Of a stretch of DNA of 64,000 bases, positions 16,046 through 23,731 are shown piece by piece. Numbering within the stretch: position 1 is the stretch's first letter; every line of letters starts with the position of its first letter. The stretch is taken from positions 8,804,001 through 8,868,000 of the forward strand of contig NZ_CP107928.1 in NCBI RefSeq assembly GCF_036030735.1. The letters are read 5' to 3'. The position numbers and the translations under genes are program-made. The notes below the pieces were generated by a model. It did no database searches. It was not told the origin of the DNA and saw nothing but the letters and a program-made list of their open reading frames with translations. The DNA is from Streptomyces sp. NBC_00425 (GTDB lineage Bacteria > Actinomycetota > Actinomycetes > Streptomycetales > Streptomycetaceae).

Positions 16046-17542
16046 ATGACGCCCGGACACGGCAGCACGGTCGACGGGGTGCTGCGGCGCAGCGCCCGCC
16101 GCACCCCGGCGCGCGTCGCGATCGAATACCGCGACCGCACCTGGACCTACGAGGAACTCGACGAGGCCGTCTCGCGTGCGGCGAGCGTCCTGCTCGGCGC
16201 CGGCCTCGCCCCGGGCGACCGGGTCGGCGCCTACGGCCACAACTCCGACGCCTACGTCATCGCGTTCCTCGCCTGCGCCCGCGCCGGCCTGGTCCATGTG
16301 CCCGTGAACCAGAACCTCACCGGCGACGACCTGGCGTACGTGGTCCGCCAGTCGGGCAGCGCGCTGGTCCTCGCCGACCCCCCTCTCGCGTCCCGGCTCC
16401 CCGAGGGCGTGCGCACGTCGGCCCTGCGCGACGCCGACGACTCGCTGCTGGCCCTGCTGCCCGCGGCCGACCCGTACGACGGCCCCGAGCCGCGCCCCGA
16501 GGACCTGGTGCAGCTGCTGTACACCTCGGGCACGACCGCCCTGCCGAAGGGCGCGATGATGACGCACCGCGCCCTGGTGCACGAGTACCTGAGCGCCATC
16601 GCCGCCCTCGACCTCAGCGCCGGCGACCGTCCCGCGCACTCCCTGCCGCTGTACCACTCGGCGCAGATGCACGTCTTCCTGCTGCCCTATCTCGCGGTCG
16701 GCGCGACGAACCTCGTGCTGGACGCCCCGGACGGCGACCGTCTCCTCGAACTGATCGAGGCGGACCGCGTCGACAGCCTGTTCGCCCCGCCGACCGTGTG
16801 GGTCGCCCTGGCGGGCCGCCCCGACTTCGACGAGCGTGACCTGAGCGGGCTGCGCAAGGCGTACTACGGCGCGTCGGTCATGCCGGTGCCCGTGCTGGAG
16901 CGGCTGCGCGCACGCCTGCCGAAGCTCGGCTTCTACAACTGCTTCGGGCAGAGCGAGATCGGTCCGCTCGCGACCGTCCTCGCGCCCGACGAGCACAAGG
17001 GACGCCTGGACTCCTGCGGGCGCACGGTGCTGTTCGTGGACGCCCGGGTCGTCGACGAGGACGGCGCGGACGTCCCCGACGGCACGCCCGGCGAGATCGT
17101 CTACCGCTCCCCGCAGCTGTGCGAGGGCTACTGGGACAAGCCCGAGGAGACCGCCGCGGCCTTCCGTGACGGCTGGTTCCGCTCCGGGGACCTCGCCGTG
17201 CGTGACGCCCACGGCTACTTCACGATCGTCGACCGGGTGAAGGACGTCATCAACACCGGTGGCGTACTGGTCGCCTCACGCCAGGTCGAGGACGCGCTGT
17301 ACGCCCACGACGCAGTCGCGGACGCCGCGGTGATCGGGCTGCCCGACGAGAAGTGGATCGAGGCGGTGACCGCGGTGGTCGTCGCGCGCGACGAGGTCAC
17401 CGAGGAGGAGCTCATCGCGCACGCCCGGGAGAGGCTGCCGGCGTTCAAGGCCCCCAAGCGCGTCTTCTTCGTCGACGGACTCCCGCGCAACGCCAGCGGG
17501 AAGGTCCTCAAGAGGGAACTGCGCGAGCGGTTCGGCTCGTGA
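16046..17542 (+). CDS. Acyl-CoA synthetase (AMP-forming)
   Basis: A 498-residue ANL-superfamily ligase. The adenylate P-loop is LLYTSGTTALPKGAMMTHRA near residues 157-176. The LPLYHSAQMHVFLLPYL block and the GQSEIGP motif of the acyl-AMP site follow. The A8 hinge is SGDLAVRDAHGYFTIVDRVKD, and the catalytic Lys lies in NASGKVLKREL near the C-terminus. It is distinct in sequence from the other two FadD-type ligases of the island, so a different acid is likely. It has its own promoter (TTGACC-N17-GAGGAT) and converges on paaK with 15 bp between the stops. Confidence 0.92.
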   Translation: MTPGHGSTVDGVLRRSARRTPARVAIEYRDRTWTYEELDEAVSRAASVLLGAGLAPGDRVGAYGHNSDAYVIAFLACARAGLVHVPVNQNLTGDDLAYVVRQSGSALVLADPPLASRLPEGVRTSALRDADDSLLALLPAADPYDGPEPRPEDLVQLLYTSGTTALPKGAMMTHRALVHEYLSAIAALDLSAGDRPAHSLPLYHSAQMHVFLLPYLAVGATNLVLDAPDGDRLLELIEADRVDSLFAPPTVWVALAGRPDFDERDLSGLRKAYYGASVMPVPVLERLRARLPKLGFYNCFGQSEIGPLATVLAPDEHKGRLDSCGRTVLFVDARVVDEDGADVPDGTPGEIVYRSPQLCEGYWDKPEETAAAFRDGWFRSGDLAVRDAHGYFTIVDRVKDVINTGGVLVASRQVEDALYAHDAVADAAVIGLPDEKWIEAVTAVVVARDEVTEEELIAHARERLPAFKAPKRVFFVDGLPRNASGKVLKRELRERFGS

Positions 17543-17557
17543 CCCGCGCGCGCCCCG

Positions 17558-18856
17558 TCACTCCCGGGGCCGCAGGTCCACGATCCGCCTGATCTTGCCG
17601 ACCGACCGCTCCAGCGTCTCGGGGTCGACGATCTCCACGGCGGCGGACACGCCGATGCCTTCCTTCACCGCCGCCGCGATGGCCCGGGCGGCCGTGTCGC
17701 GGTCGGCGGGCGTGGCGTCGCGTCGGGCCTCCGCGCGGACCGTGAGGGCGTCGAGCCGGCCCTCCCGGGTCAGCCGGAGCTGGAAGTGGGGCGCCACGGC
17801 CTCGGTGCGCAGCACGATCTCCTCGATCTGGGTGGGGAAGAGGTTCACGCCGCGCAGGATGACCATGTCGTCGCTGCGGCCGGTCACCTTCGCCATGCGG
17901 CGGAAGACGCGGGCCGTCCCCGGCAGCAGCCGGGTCAGGTCCCGGGTGCGGTAGCGGACGATCGGCATGGCCTCCTTGGTGAGCGAGGTGAACACCAGCT
18001 CGCCCTCCTCGCCGTCCGGCAGGACCTCGCCGGTGACCGGGTCGACGACCTCGGGGTAGAAGTGGTCCTCCCAGATGTGCAGCCCGTCCTTCGTCTCCAC
18101 GCACTCCTGCGCCACCCCCGGACCGATCACCTCCGACAGCCCGTAGATGTCGACCGCGTCGATCGCGAACCGCTCCTCGATCTCCTGCCGCATCCGCTCG
18201 GTCCACGGCTCGGCGCCGAAGATCCCCACCCGCAGCGAGGTGGAGCGAGGATCGACGCCCTGCCGCTCGAACTCGTCCAGCAGGGTCAGCATGTAGGACG
18301 GGGTCACCATGATGACCCGGGGCTCGAGGTCCTGGATCAGCTGGACCTGACGGGACGTCATTCCGCCGGACGCCGGGATCACCGTGCAGCCGAGGCGTTC
18401 GGCGCCGTAGTGCGCGCCGAGGCCACCGGTGAACAGGCCGTAGCCGTAGGCCACATGGACCGTGTCGCCCGGCCTGCCGCCCGCCGCGCGGATCGAACGG
18501 GCCACCAGGTCCGCCCACAGGGACAGGTCGGCGTCCGTGTAGCCGACGACCGTCGGGCGGCCCGTGGTGCCGCTGGAGGCGTGGATGCGGCGGATGCGCT
18601 CCCTGGGGACGGCGAACATGCCGTAGGGGTAGTGCGCGCGCAGGTCGGCCTTGCCGGTGAAGGGGAAGCGGGCCAGGTCGCCGAGGTCGCGGCAGTCGTC
18701 GGGGTGGACGCCGGCCTTGTCGAAGGCCTCGCGGTAGAAGGGCACGCCGGCGTACGCGTGACGCAGTGAGGCACGCAGACGCTCCAGCTGTCGTGCGCGC
18801 AGGGCGTCCTCGGTGAGGCGCTCGCCCTCGTCCAGCGCGTTCCTCGTGTCCGCCAT
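17558..18856 (-). CDS. paaK: Phenylacetate-CoA ligase
   Basis: A 432-residue member of the PaaK branch of the ANL superfamily, converting phenylacetate (or a related aryl acid) with ATP and CoA to the CoA thioester. The signature is clear: YGMFAVPRERIRRIHASSGT for the P-loop entry, then HVAYGYGLFTGGLG, IYGLSEVIGPGVA, and GRSDDMVILRGVNLFPTQIE at the hinge. The normal length is 430-440 residues. No paaABCDE oxygenase genes are in the window, so it may serve another aryl acid or feed a distant pathway. A perfect 18-bp palindrome lies 38 bp upstream of the ATG. Confidence 0.93.
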   Translation of the reverse strand: MADTRNALDEGERLTEDALRARQLERLRASLRHAYAGVPFYREAFDKAGVHPDDCRDLGDLARFPFTGKADLRAHYPYGMFAVPRERIRRIHASSGTTGRPTVVGYTDADLSLWADLVARSIRAAGGRPGDTVHVAYGYGLFTGGLGAHYGAERLGCTVIPASGGMTSRQVQLIQDLEPRVIMVTPSYMLTLLDEFERQGVDPRSTSLRVGIFGAEPWTERMRQEIEERFAIDAVDIYGLSEVIGPGVAQECVETKDGLHIWEDHFYPEVVDPVTGEVLPDGEEGELVFTSLTKEAMPIVRYRTRDLTRLLPGTARVFRRMAKVTGRSDDMVILRGVNLFPTQIEEIVLRTEAVAPHFQLRLTREGRLDALTVRAEARRDATPADRDTAARAIAAAVKEGIGVSAAVEIVDPETLERSVGKIRRIVDLRPRE

Positions 18857-18893
18857 CGAGGTTCTCCCTCACCCGAATCGTGCCGATGCTGCC

Positions 18894-18911
18894 GACCGAT
18901 CATTCGGTCGA
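18894..18911. promoter_or_regulatory. Palindromic operator upstream of paaK
   Basis: CGACCGA (18894-18900), spacer TCAT, TCGGTCG (18905-18911): perfect 7-bp arms centred 46 bp upstream of the paaK ATG. The ACCGA...TCGGT core resembles sites of TetR-type PaaR regulators of phenylacetate genes in actinobacteria, recalled from general knowledge. It is unrelated to the TCTGAC operator of the neighbouring genes, so paaK probably has separate control. Confidence 0.6.
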
Positions 18912-18988
18912 TCTTCCTCGGGATCAGTAATCCAGGCCCGAGGCCGTCAGGCAAGGGTTCGGCTACCGGTTCTGCCCGGAGATCGCGA

Positions 18989-20611
18989 TCAGGAGTTCTC
19001 CGCCACCGCCGCCTCCCGCGCCCACCGGTAGTCGGCCTTCCCGCTCGGGGAGCGGCGGATGGACTCGGTGAGCACCAGTTGGCGCGGGATCTTGTAGCCG
19101 GCCAGCCGGGTGCGGCAGTGACTCTGGATCTCCTCCAGGGAGAGCGGCGGGGCGCCCCGGCGCACCTGGACCACCGCCGCCACGTGGGCGCCCCACCTCG
19201 CGTTCGGCACCCCCGCCACCAGGGCGTCGTACACGTCCGGATGCGCCTTCAGCGCCTGTTCGACCTCCTCGGGGTACACCTTCTCGCCGCCGGTGTTGAT
19301 GCACTGCGAGCCGCGCCCGAGGACGACGACCACGCCGTCCTCGTCGACGGTGGCCATGTCGCCGAGCAGAACCCAGCGCTCGCCGTCCTTCTCGAAGAAG
19401 GTCTCGGCGGTCTTCGCCGGGTCGTTGTAGTAGCCGAGGGGGACATGGCCGCACTGGGCGACCCGGCCGACCTCGCCCGGCGCGGTCGCCTCCTTGGTGG
19501 CCGGATCGACCACCCGGGTGCGGGAGTTGACCCGGACGCGGAAGCCGCGCTCGGGGCCCGAGTCGTCCGTTGCCGTGCCGTTGAACCCGGACTCCGAGGA
19601 GCCGAAGTTGTTGAGCAGCATCGCGTTCGGCATCAGCTCCCGGAACTGCCGGCGGACCGTGTCCGACATGATGGCCCCGGACGAGGAGACGCTGAACACG
19701 GACGAGCAGTCCGTTCCCCGCATCGGGCCCTCGAGCGCGTCGATCAGCGGCCGCAGCATCGCGTCACCCACCAGGGAGATGGCGTTGACCTTCTCCCTGG
19801 CGATGGTCCGCAACACCTCCTCGGGCACGAACTTGCGGTGCAGCACGACCCGTTGGCCGAAGTTGAAGCCGATGAACGCGGTGAGGGTCGACGTGCCGTG
19901 CATCAGCGGGGGCGTGGGGAAGAAGGTGATCCCGGAGCCGCCGGCGGCGACCCGCTCGGCGAGCTCCTCCGGCTTCTTCACCGGCTCCCCGGTCGGCGCC
20001 CCGCCCCCCAGGCCGGCGAAGAACAGGTCCTCCTGACGCCACATCACGCCCTTGGGCATACCGGTCGTGCCGCCCGTGTAGATGATGAACTGGTCGTCCC
20101 CCGAGCGGGCCGGGAAGCCGCGCTCCGGGGAGCCGCCCGCCTCGGCGTCCGCGAAGGAGACGACGTCCGCGAGGGGAGCGACCTCCTCGCCCGCCGGGCC
20201 GACCCGTATCAGGTGCCGCAGCGCCGAAGTCTGCGGCAGCGCGGCCGTCACCCGGTCGGTGAACTCCGCCTCGAAGACGAGGGCGGCCAGGTCGGCGTCC
20301 CGGTAGAGGTAGACCAGCTCCTCCTCGACGTACCGGTAGTTGACGTTGACCGGCACGATCCGGGCCTTGAGGCAGCCCAGCACCGTCTGCAGGTACTCGA
20401 CGCCGTTGTACAGGTGCAGGCCGAGATGCTCGCCGGGGCGGATCCCGCTGTCGAGGAGGTGGTGGCCGATGCGGTTGGCCGCGGCGTCCAGCTCCGCGTA
20501 CGTCAGACGGCGTTCCGCGCCCGAGCCCGGGTGGTCCACGTGGACGAGCGCCTCGCGGTCCGCCGCCACGTCGACGACCGACTCGAACAGGTCGGCAAGG
20601 TTGTACTCCAC
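18989..20611 (-). CDS. Acyl-CoA synthetase (FadD-type)
   Basis: A 540-residue ANL-superfamily ligase. Motifs are FIIYTGGTTGMPKGVMWRQE near residue 174, FFPTPPLMHGTSTLTAFIGF, NNFGSSESG, and GDMATVDEDGVVVVLGRGSQ at the hinge. The SGKADYRWA motif carries the C-terminal Lys. This layout is typical of actinobacterial FadD enzymes associated with cholesterol or fatty-acid catabolism. I chose GTG 20611 because AGGAGGA lies just before it and because homologues begin VEYNLADLFE; Met codons further upstream lack a ribosome binding site. It is divergent from the crotonase gene, and the TCTGAC operator lies between them. Confidence 0.91.
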   Translation of the reverse strand: MEYNLADLFESVVDVAADREALVHVDHPGSGAERRLTYAELDAAANRIGHHLLDSGIRPGEHLGLHLYNGVEYLQTVLGCLKARIVPVNVNYRYVEEELVYLYRDADLAALVFEAEFTDRVTAALPQTSALRHLIRVGPAGEEVAPLADVVSFADAEAGGSPERGFPARSGDDQFIIYTGGTTGMPKGVMWRQEDLFFAGLGGGAPTGEPVKKPEELAERVAAGGSGITFFPTPPLMHGTSTLTAFIGFNFGQRVVLHRKFVPEEVLRTIAREKVNAISLVGDAMLRPLIDALEGPMRGTDCSSVFSVSSSGAIMSDTVRRQFRELMPNAMLLNNFGSSESGFNGTATDDSGPERGFRVRVNSRTRVVDPATKEATAPGEVGRVAQCGHVPLGYYNDPAKTAETFFEKDGERWVLLGDMATVDEDGVVVVLGRGSQCINTGGEKVYPEEVEQALKAHPDVYDALVAGVPNARWGAHVAAVVQVRRGAPPLSLEEIQSHCRTRLAGYKIPRQLVLTESIRRSPSGKADYRWAREAAVAENS

Positions 20612-20706
20612 CGTTCCTCCTGACCTCACGACGGCCTGGCTCCCAGACGGTTCGCCGGTCATCAGAGCAAAGGGCACGGCAAGTGGGAAGGCCTCCGGCG
20701 AAGAAA

Positions 20707-20723
20707 TCTGACTGTCTGTCAGA
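20707..20723. promoter_or_regulatory. Operator copy 2 of the catabolic island (perfect TCTGAC palindrome)
   Basis: TCTGACTGTCTGTCAGA has perfect 6-bp arms around a 5-bp centre. It lies between divergent start codons at 20611 (acyl-CoA ligase) and 20789 (crotonase), so it can control both. Operator copy 1 (12920-12936) has the same design. The repeated arrangement in front of both transcription blocks defines a local regulon. Confidence 0.78.
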
Positions 20724-20788
20724 AAACCCTTGAACTGCCATCACGCCTCCTGCAACCTGTTCTCGTTCTTTCCGAGGGGAGATCTGCG

Positions 20789-21589
20789 ATGGGCGGTACC
20801 GAACACCTCACCGTGCGGCGCGAGGGCGCCACACTGGTGCTCACGCTCAACAGGCCGGAGGCCAGGAACGCGCTCTCGATCGCCATGCTCGTCGGCCTGT
20901 ACGACGGCTGGCTCGAGGCCGACGCGGACGACTCGGTCCGATCGGTCGTCCTCACCGGCGCCGGCGGCTCCTTCTGCGCCGGCATGGACCTCAAGGCGCT
21001 CGCCGGCCAGGGCATGGAGGGCGAGCAGCACCGCGACCGGCTCAAGGCCGACCCGGACCTGCACTGGAAGGCGATGCTGCGCCACCATCGCCCCCGCAAA
21101 CCGGTGATCGCCGCCGTCGAGGGCCACTGCGTGGCGGGCGGGACCGAGATGCTCCAGGGCACCGACATCCGCGTCGCGGGGGAGTCCGCCACCTTCGGCC
21201 TCTTCGAGGTCAGGCGCGGCCTGTTCCCGATCGGCGGTTCCACGGTCCGCCTGCCACGGCAGATCCCGCGCACCCACGCCCTGGAGATGCTGCTCACCGG
21301 ACGGCCCTACAGCGCCCGCGAGGCCGCCGGCATCGGCCTGATCGGGCACGTCGTGCCCACCGGGACCGCCCTGGACCGGGCCCTGGAGATCGCCGAACGC
21401 GTCAACGCCTGTGCCCCGCTCGCCGTGGAGGCCGTGAAGGCGTCCGTGTACGAGGCCGCCGAGTTGACCGAGGCCGACGGGCTGGCCGCCGAACTGGCAC
21501 GGGGCTGGCCGGTGTTCGACACGGACGACGCGAAGGAAGGCGCCCGCGCCTTCGCGGAGAAACGGCCGCCGGTCTACCGACGCGCGTGA
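20789..21589 (+). CDS. Enoyl-CoA hydratase/isomerase (crotonase)
   Basis: A 266-residue crotonase. The oxyanion-hole segments are GGSFCAGMDLKAL (near residue 66) and the helix start VAGGTEMLQG. Glu120 (GGTEM) and Glu140 (GLFEVRRG) are 20 residues apart, like the catalytic Glu144/Glu164 pair of classical hydratase, so real hydratase activity is likely. The start is supported by GAGGGGAG. It leads a plus-strand block with the DUF35 and two thiolase-like genes, although a 130-bp gap with a repeat element lies before the next gene. It would hydrate an enoyl-CoA made from the acids activated by the neighbouring ligases. Confidence 0.93.
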   Translation: MGGTEHLTVRREGATLVLTLNRPEARNALSIAMLVGLYDGWLEADADDSVRSVVLTGAGGSFCAGMDLKALAGQGMEGEQHRDRLKADPDLHWKAMLRHHRPRKPVIAAVEGHCVAGGTEMLQGTDIRVAGESATFGLFEVRRGLFPIGGSTVRLPRQIPRTHALEMLLTGRPYSAREAAGIGLIGHVVPTGTALDRALEIAERVNACAPLAVEAVKASVYEAAELTEADGLAAELARGWPVFDTDDAKEGARAFAEKRPPVYRRA

Positions 21590-21630
21590 CGCTCCGCCGG
21601 GCGAGTGGGCGGTAAGAGCAGTTCGCCATA

Positions 21631-21684
21631 CTGCGGGTCCGTTGTGGCTGGTCGCGCAGTTCCCCGCGCCCCTTTCGGGGCGCT
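21631..21684. repeat. Streptomyces-type interspersed intergenic repeat with stem-loop
   Basis: The stretch contains GTGGCTGGTCGCGCAGTTCC followed by CCGCGCCCCTTTCGGGGCGC. I recognise this as a sequence that recurs between genes in many Streptomyces genomes. It ends in a perfect hairpin: GCGCCCC (21666-21672), loop TTTC, GGGGCGC (21677-21683). The hairpin could act as a terminator or RNA-processing site between the crotonase and DUF35 genes. The repeat-family claim is from memory. Confidence 0.65.
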
Positions 21685-21719
21685 CCCGCTGACGTCGGCT
21701 TCCCAGGGAGGCAGCTCCG

Positions 21720-22664
21720 ATGCCCGAAGTGCTCAAAGCTCCGCTCGTCGTCGAGTTCCCGTTCACCCGGTCCCTCGGCCCCGTCCAGAGTGCCTTCCTC
21801 ACCGGCCTGCGCGAACGCCTCGTCCTCGGCGTGCGCACCGCAGACGGCCGCACCCTGGTCCCGCCCGTCGAGTACGACCCCGTCACCGCCGAGGAGCTCC
21901 ACGAGCTCGTCGAGGTCGCCGCCACCGGCACGGTCACCACCTGGGCCTGGAACCACGCCCCCCGGCGCGGCCAGCCCCTCGCCACCCCGTTCGCCTGGGT
22001 CCTGGTCCGCCTCGACGGCGCCGGCACCGCCCTCCTGCACGCCCTCGACGCCCCCGGCCCCGACGCCGTCCACACCGGCATGCGGGTCCGGATCCGCTGG
22101 GCGGAGAACCGCACCGGCGCCATCACGGACATCGCCTGCTTCGAGCCCCACGACGGCGAACCCGGCCGACCGGGCGGCGAACGACAGGAGTCCGACGGCG
22201 AACGCGTCACCGGCATCGTCGCCCCCGCCCGCCTCGACTACACCTACTCGCCCGGCCGCGCCCAGTCCGCCTACATCGAGGCGCTCTCCACCCGGCGCAC
22301 CGTCGGCGAACGCTGCCCGTCCTGCCGCAAGGTGTACGTCCCGCCGCGCGGAGCCTGCCCCACGTGCGGCGTCCCGACCGCCGAGCAGGTCGAGGTCGGA
22401 CCGCGCGGGACCGTCACCACCTTCTGCATCGTGAACATCAAGGCGAAGAACCTCGACATCGAGGTCCCCTACGTCTACGCCCACATCGCTCTCGACGGCG
22501 CGGGCCTCGCCCTGCACGGCCGCATCGGCGGCATCCCCTACGACCAGGTGCGCATGGGCCTGCGCGTCGAACCCGTGTGGACGGACGGCGCCCGCTACCC
22601 CGACCACTACCGGCCGACCGGCGAACCCGACGCGGACTACGACGCCTACAAGGAGCTGCTGTGA
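21720..22664 (+). CDS. Double OB-fold (DUF35/ChsH2-like) protein
   Basis: A 314-residue protein with two DUF35-type OB-fold halves. The N-terminal half (residues about 15-140) lacks a zinc ribbon. The C-terminal half (about 175-310) starts with a CPSC / CPTC ribbon and continues with GPRGTVTTFCIVNI and VPYVYAHIALDGAG. DUF35 proteins pair with thiolase-fold enzymes, as in the ChsH2-Ltp2 complex of steroid side-chain degradation, where the OB domain delivers the CoA substrate to a retro-aldolase. The following two genes are thiolase-fold proteins coupled by 4-bp overlaps, so a complex is very likely. Confidence 0.87.
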   Translation: MPEVLKAPLVVEFPFTRSLGPVQSAFLTGLRERLVLGVRTADGRTLVPPVEYDPVTAEELHELVEVAATGTVTTWAWNHAPRRGQPLATPFAWVLVRLDGAGTALLHALDAPGPDAVHTGMRVRIRWAENRTGAITDIACFEPHDGEPGRPGGERQESDGERVTGIVAPARLDYTYSPGRAQSAYIEALSTRRTVGERCPSCRKVYVPPRGACPTCGVPTAEQVEVGPRGTVTTFCIVNIKAKNLDIEVPYVYAHIALDGAGLALHGRIGGIPYDQVRMGLRVEPVWTDGARYPDHYRPTGEPDADYDAYKELL

Positions 22665-23731
22665 CCCGTGAGGAAACCCCGGGCGTCCGCGACATCGCGA
22701 TCGTGGCCTTCGCGCAGACCGACGTCCTGCGCACCACCGACGAGCTCTCCGAGGTCGAGATGCTCATGCCGGTCCTGCACAGCGTCCTCGACCGGACCGG
22801 CCTGAAGACCGCCGACATCGGCTTCACCTGCTCCGGCTCCAGCGACTACCTCGCCGGCCGCGCCTTCTCCTTCACCCTCGCCCTGGACGGCGTCGGCGCC
22901 TGGCCGCCCATCTCCGAGTCGCACGTCGAGATGGACGGCGCCTGGGCGCTGTACGAGGCGTGGACCAAGCTCCTCACCGGCGACGCCGACACCGCGCTCG
23001 TCTACTCCTACGGCAAGTCCTCGCCCGGCTCCCTGCGCGATGTCCTCACCCGCCAGCTCGACCCGTACTACGTCGCCCCCCTGTGGCCCGACTCCGTCGC
23101 GCTCGCCGCGCTCCAGGCCCAGGCACTCATCGACGCGGGCGAGGCCGACGAGAGCGCACTCGCCACGATCGGCACCCGCAGCCGACGGGTGGCGACCCTC
23201 AACTCCCACGCCCAGCTGCGCGGCACGGTCCCCCAGGGCGACTACGCGGTACGGCCGCTGCGCACCGGCGACTGCCCGCCCGTCGGCGACGGGGCCGCCG
23301 CCGTGATCCTCGCGGCGGGGGAGCGCGCCCGTGAGCTGTGCTCCCGGCCCGCGTGGATCCGGGGCATCGACCACCGCATCGAGGCCCACTCGCTCGGCGT
23401 GCGCGACCTCACCGACTCGCCCTCCACCCGCCTCGCCGCCGAGCGGGCCGGCGTCTTCGAACGGCCCGTCGACACCGCCGAACTGCACGCCCCGTTCAGC
23501 GCGCAGGAGATCGTCCTGCGCAAGGCGCTGCGGCTGGACGACAGCGTGCGGGTGAACCTGTCCGGCGGCGCCCTCGCCGCCAACCCGATGATGGCCGCCG
23601 GCCTCATCCGCATGGGCGAGGCCGCCGCCCGCATCCACCGGGGCGAGTCCGACCGGGCCCTCGCCCACGCCACGTCCGGCCCCTGTCTGCAACAGAACCT
23701 GGTCGCCGTACTCGAAGGGGATGCGCGATGA
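22661..23731 (+). CDS. Thiolase-fold protein without nucleophilic Cys (Ltp2-like), copy 1
   Basis: A 356-residue thiolase-superfamily protein. The N-terminal half shows the fold (IAIVAFAQTDV, IGFTCSGSSDYLAGRAF), but the position of the acylated Cys is occupied by ESHVEMDGAWALYEAW, with no Cys. The C-terminal half has HAPFSAQEIVLRKAL, VNLSGGALAANPMMAAGLIR and HATSGPCLQQNLVAVLEG. These traits fit the lipid-transfer-protein/aldolase type such as Ltp2, not a CoA-dependent thiolase. The GTG start overlaps the DUF35 stop by 4 bp and the ATG of the next gene overlaps this stop by 4 bp, so the three are made together. Confidence 0.85.
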   Translation: MTREETPGVRDIAIVAFAQTDVLRTTDELSEVEMLMPVLHSVLDRTGLKTADIGFTCSGSSDYLAGRAFSFTLALDGVGAWPPISESHVEMDGAWALYEAWTKLLTGDADTALVYSYGKSSPGSLRDVLTRQLDPYYVAPLWPDSVALAALQAQALIDAGEADESALATIGTRSRRVATLNSHAQLRGTVPQGDYAVRPLRTGDCPPVGDGAAAVILAAGERARELCSRPAWIRGIDHRIEAHSLGVRDLTDSPSTRLAAERAGVFERPVDTAELHAPFSAQEIVLRKALRLDDSVRVNLSGGALAANPMMAAGLIRMGEAAARIHRGESDRALAHATSGPCLQQNLVAVLEGDAR

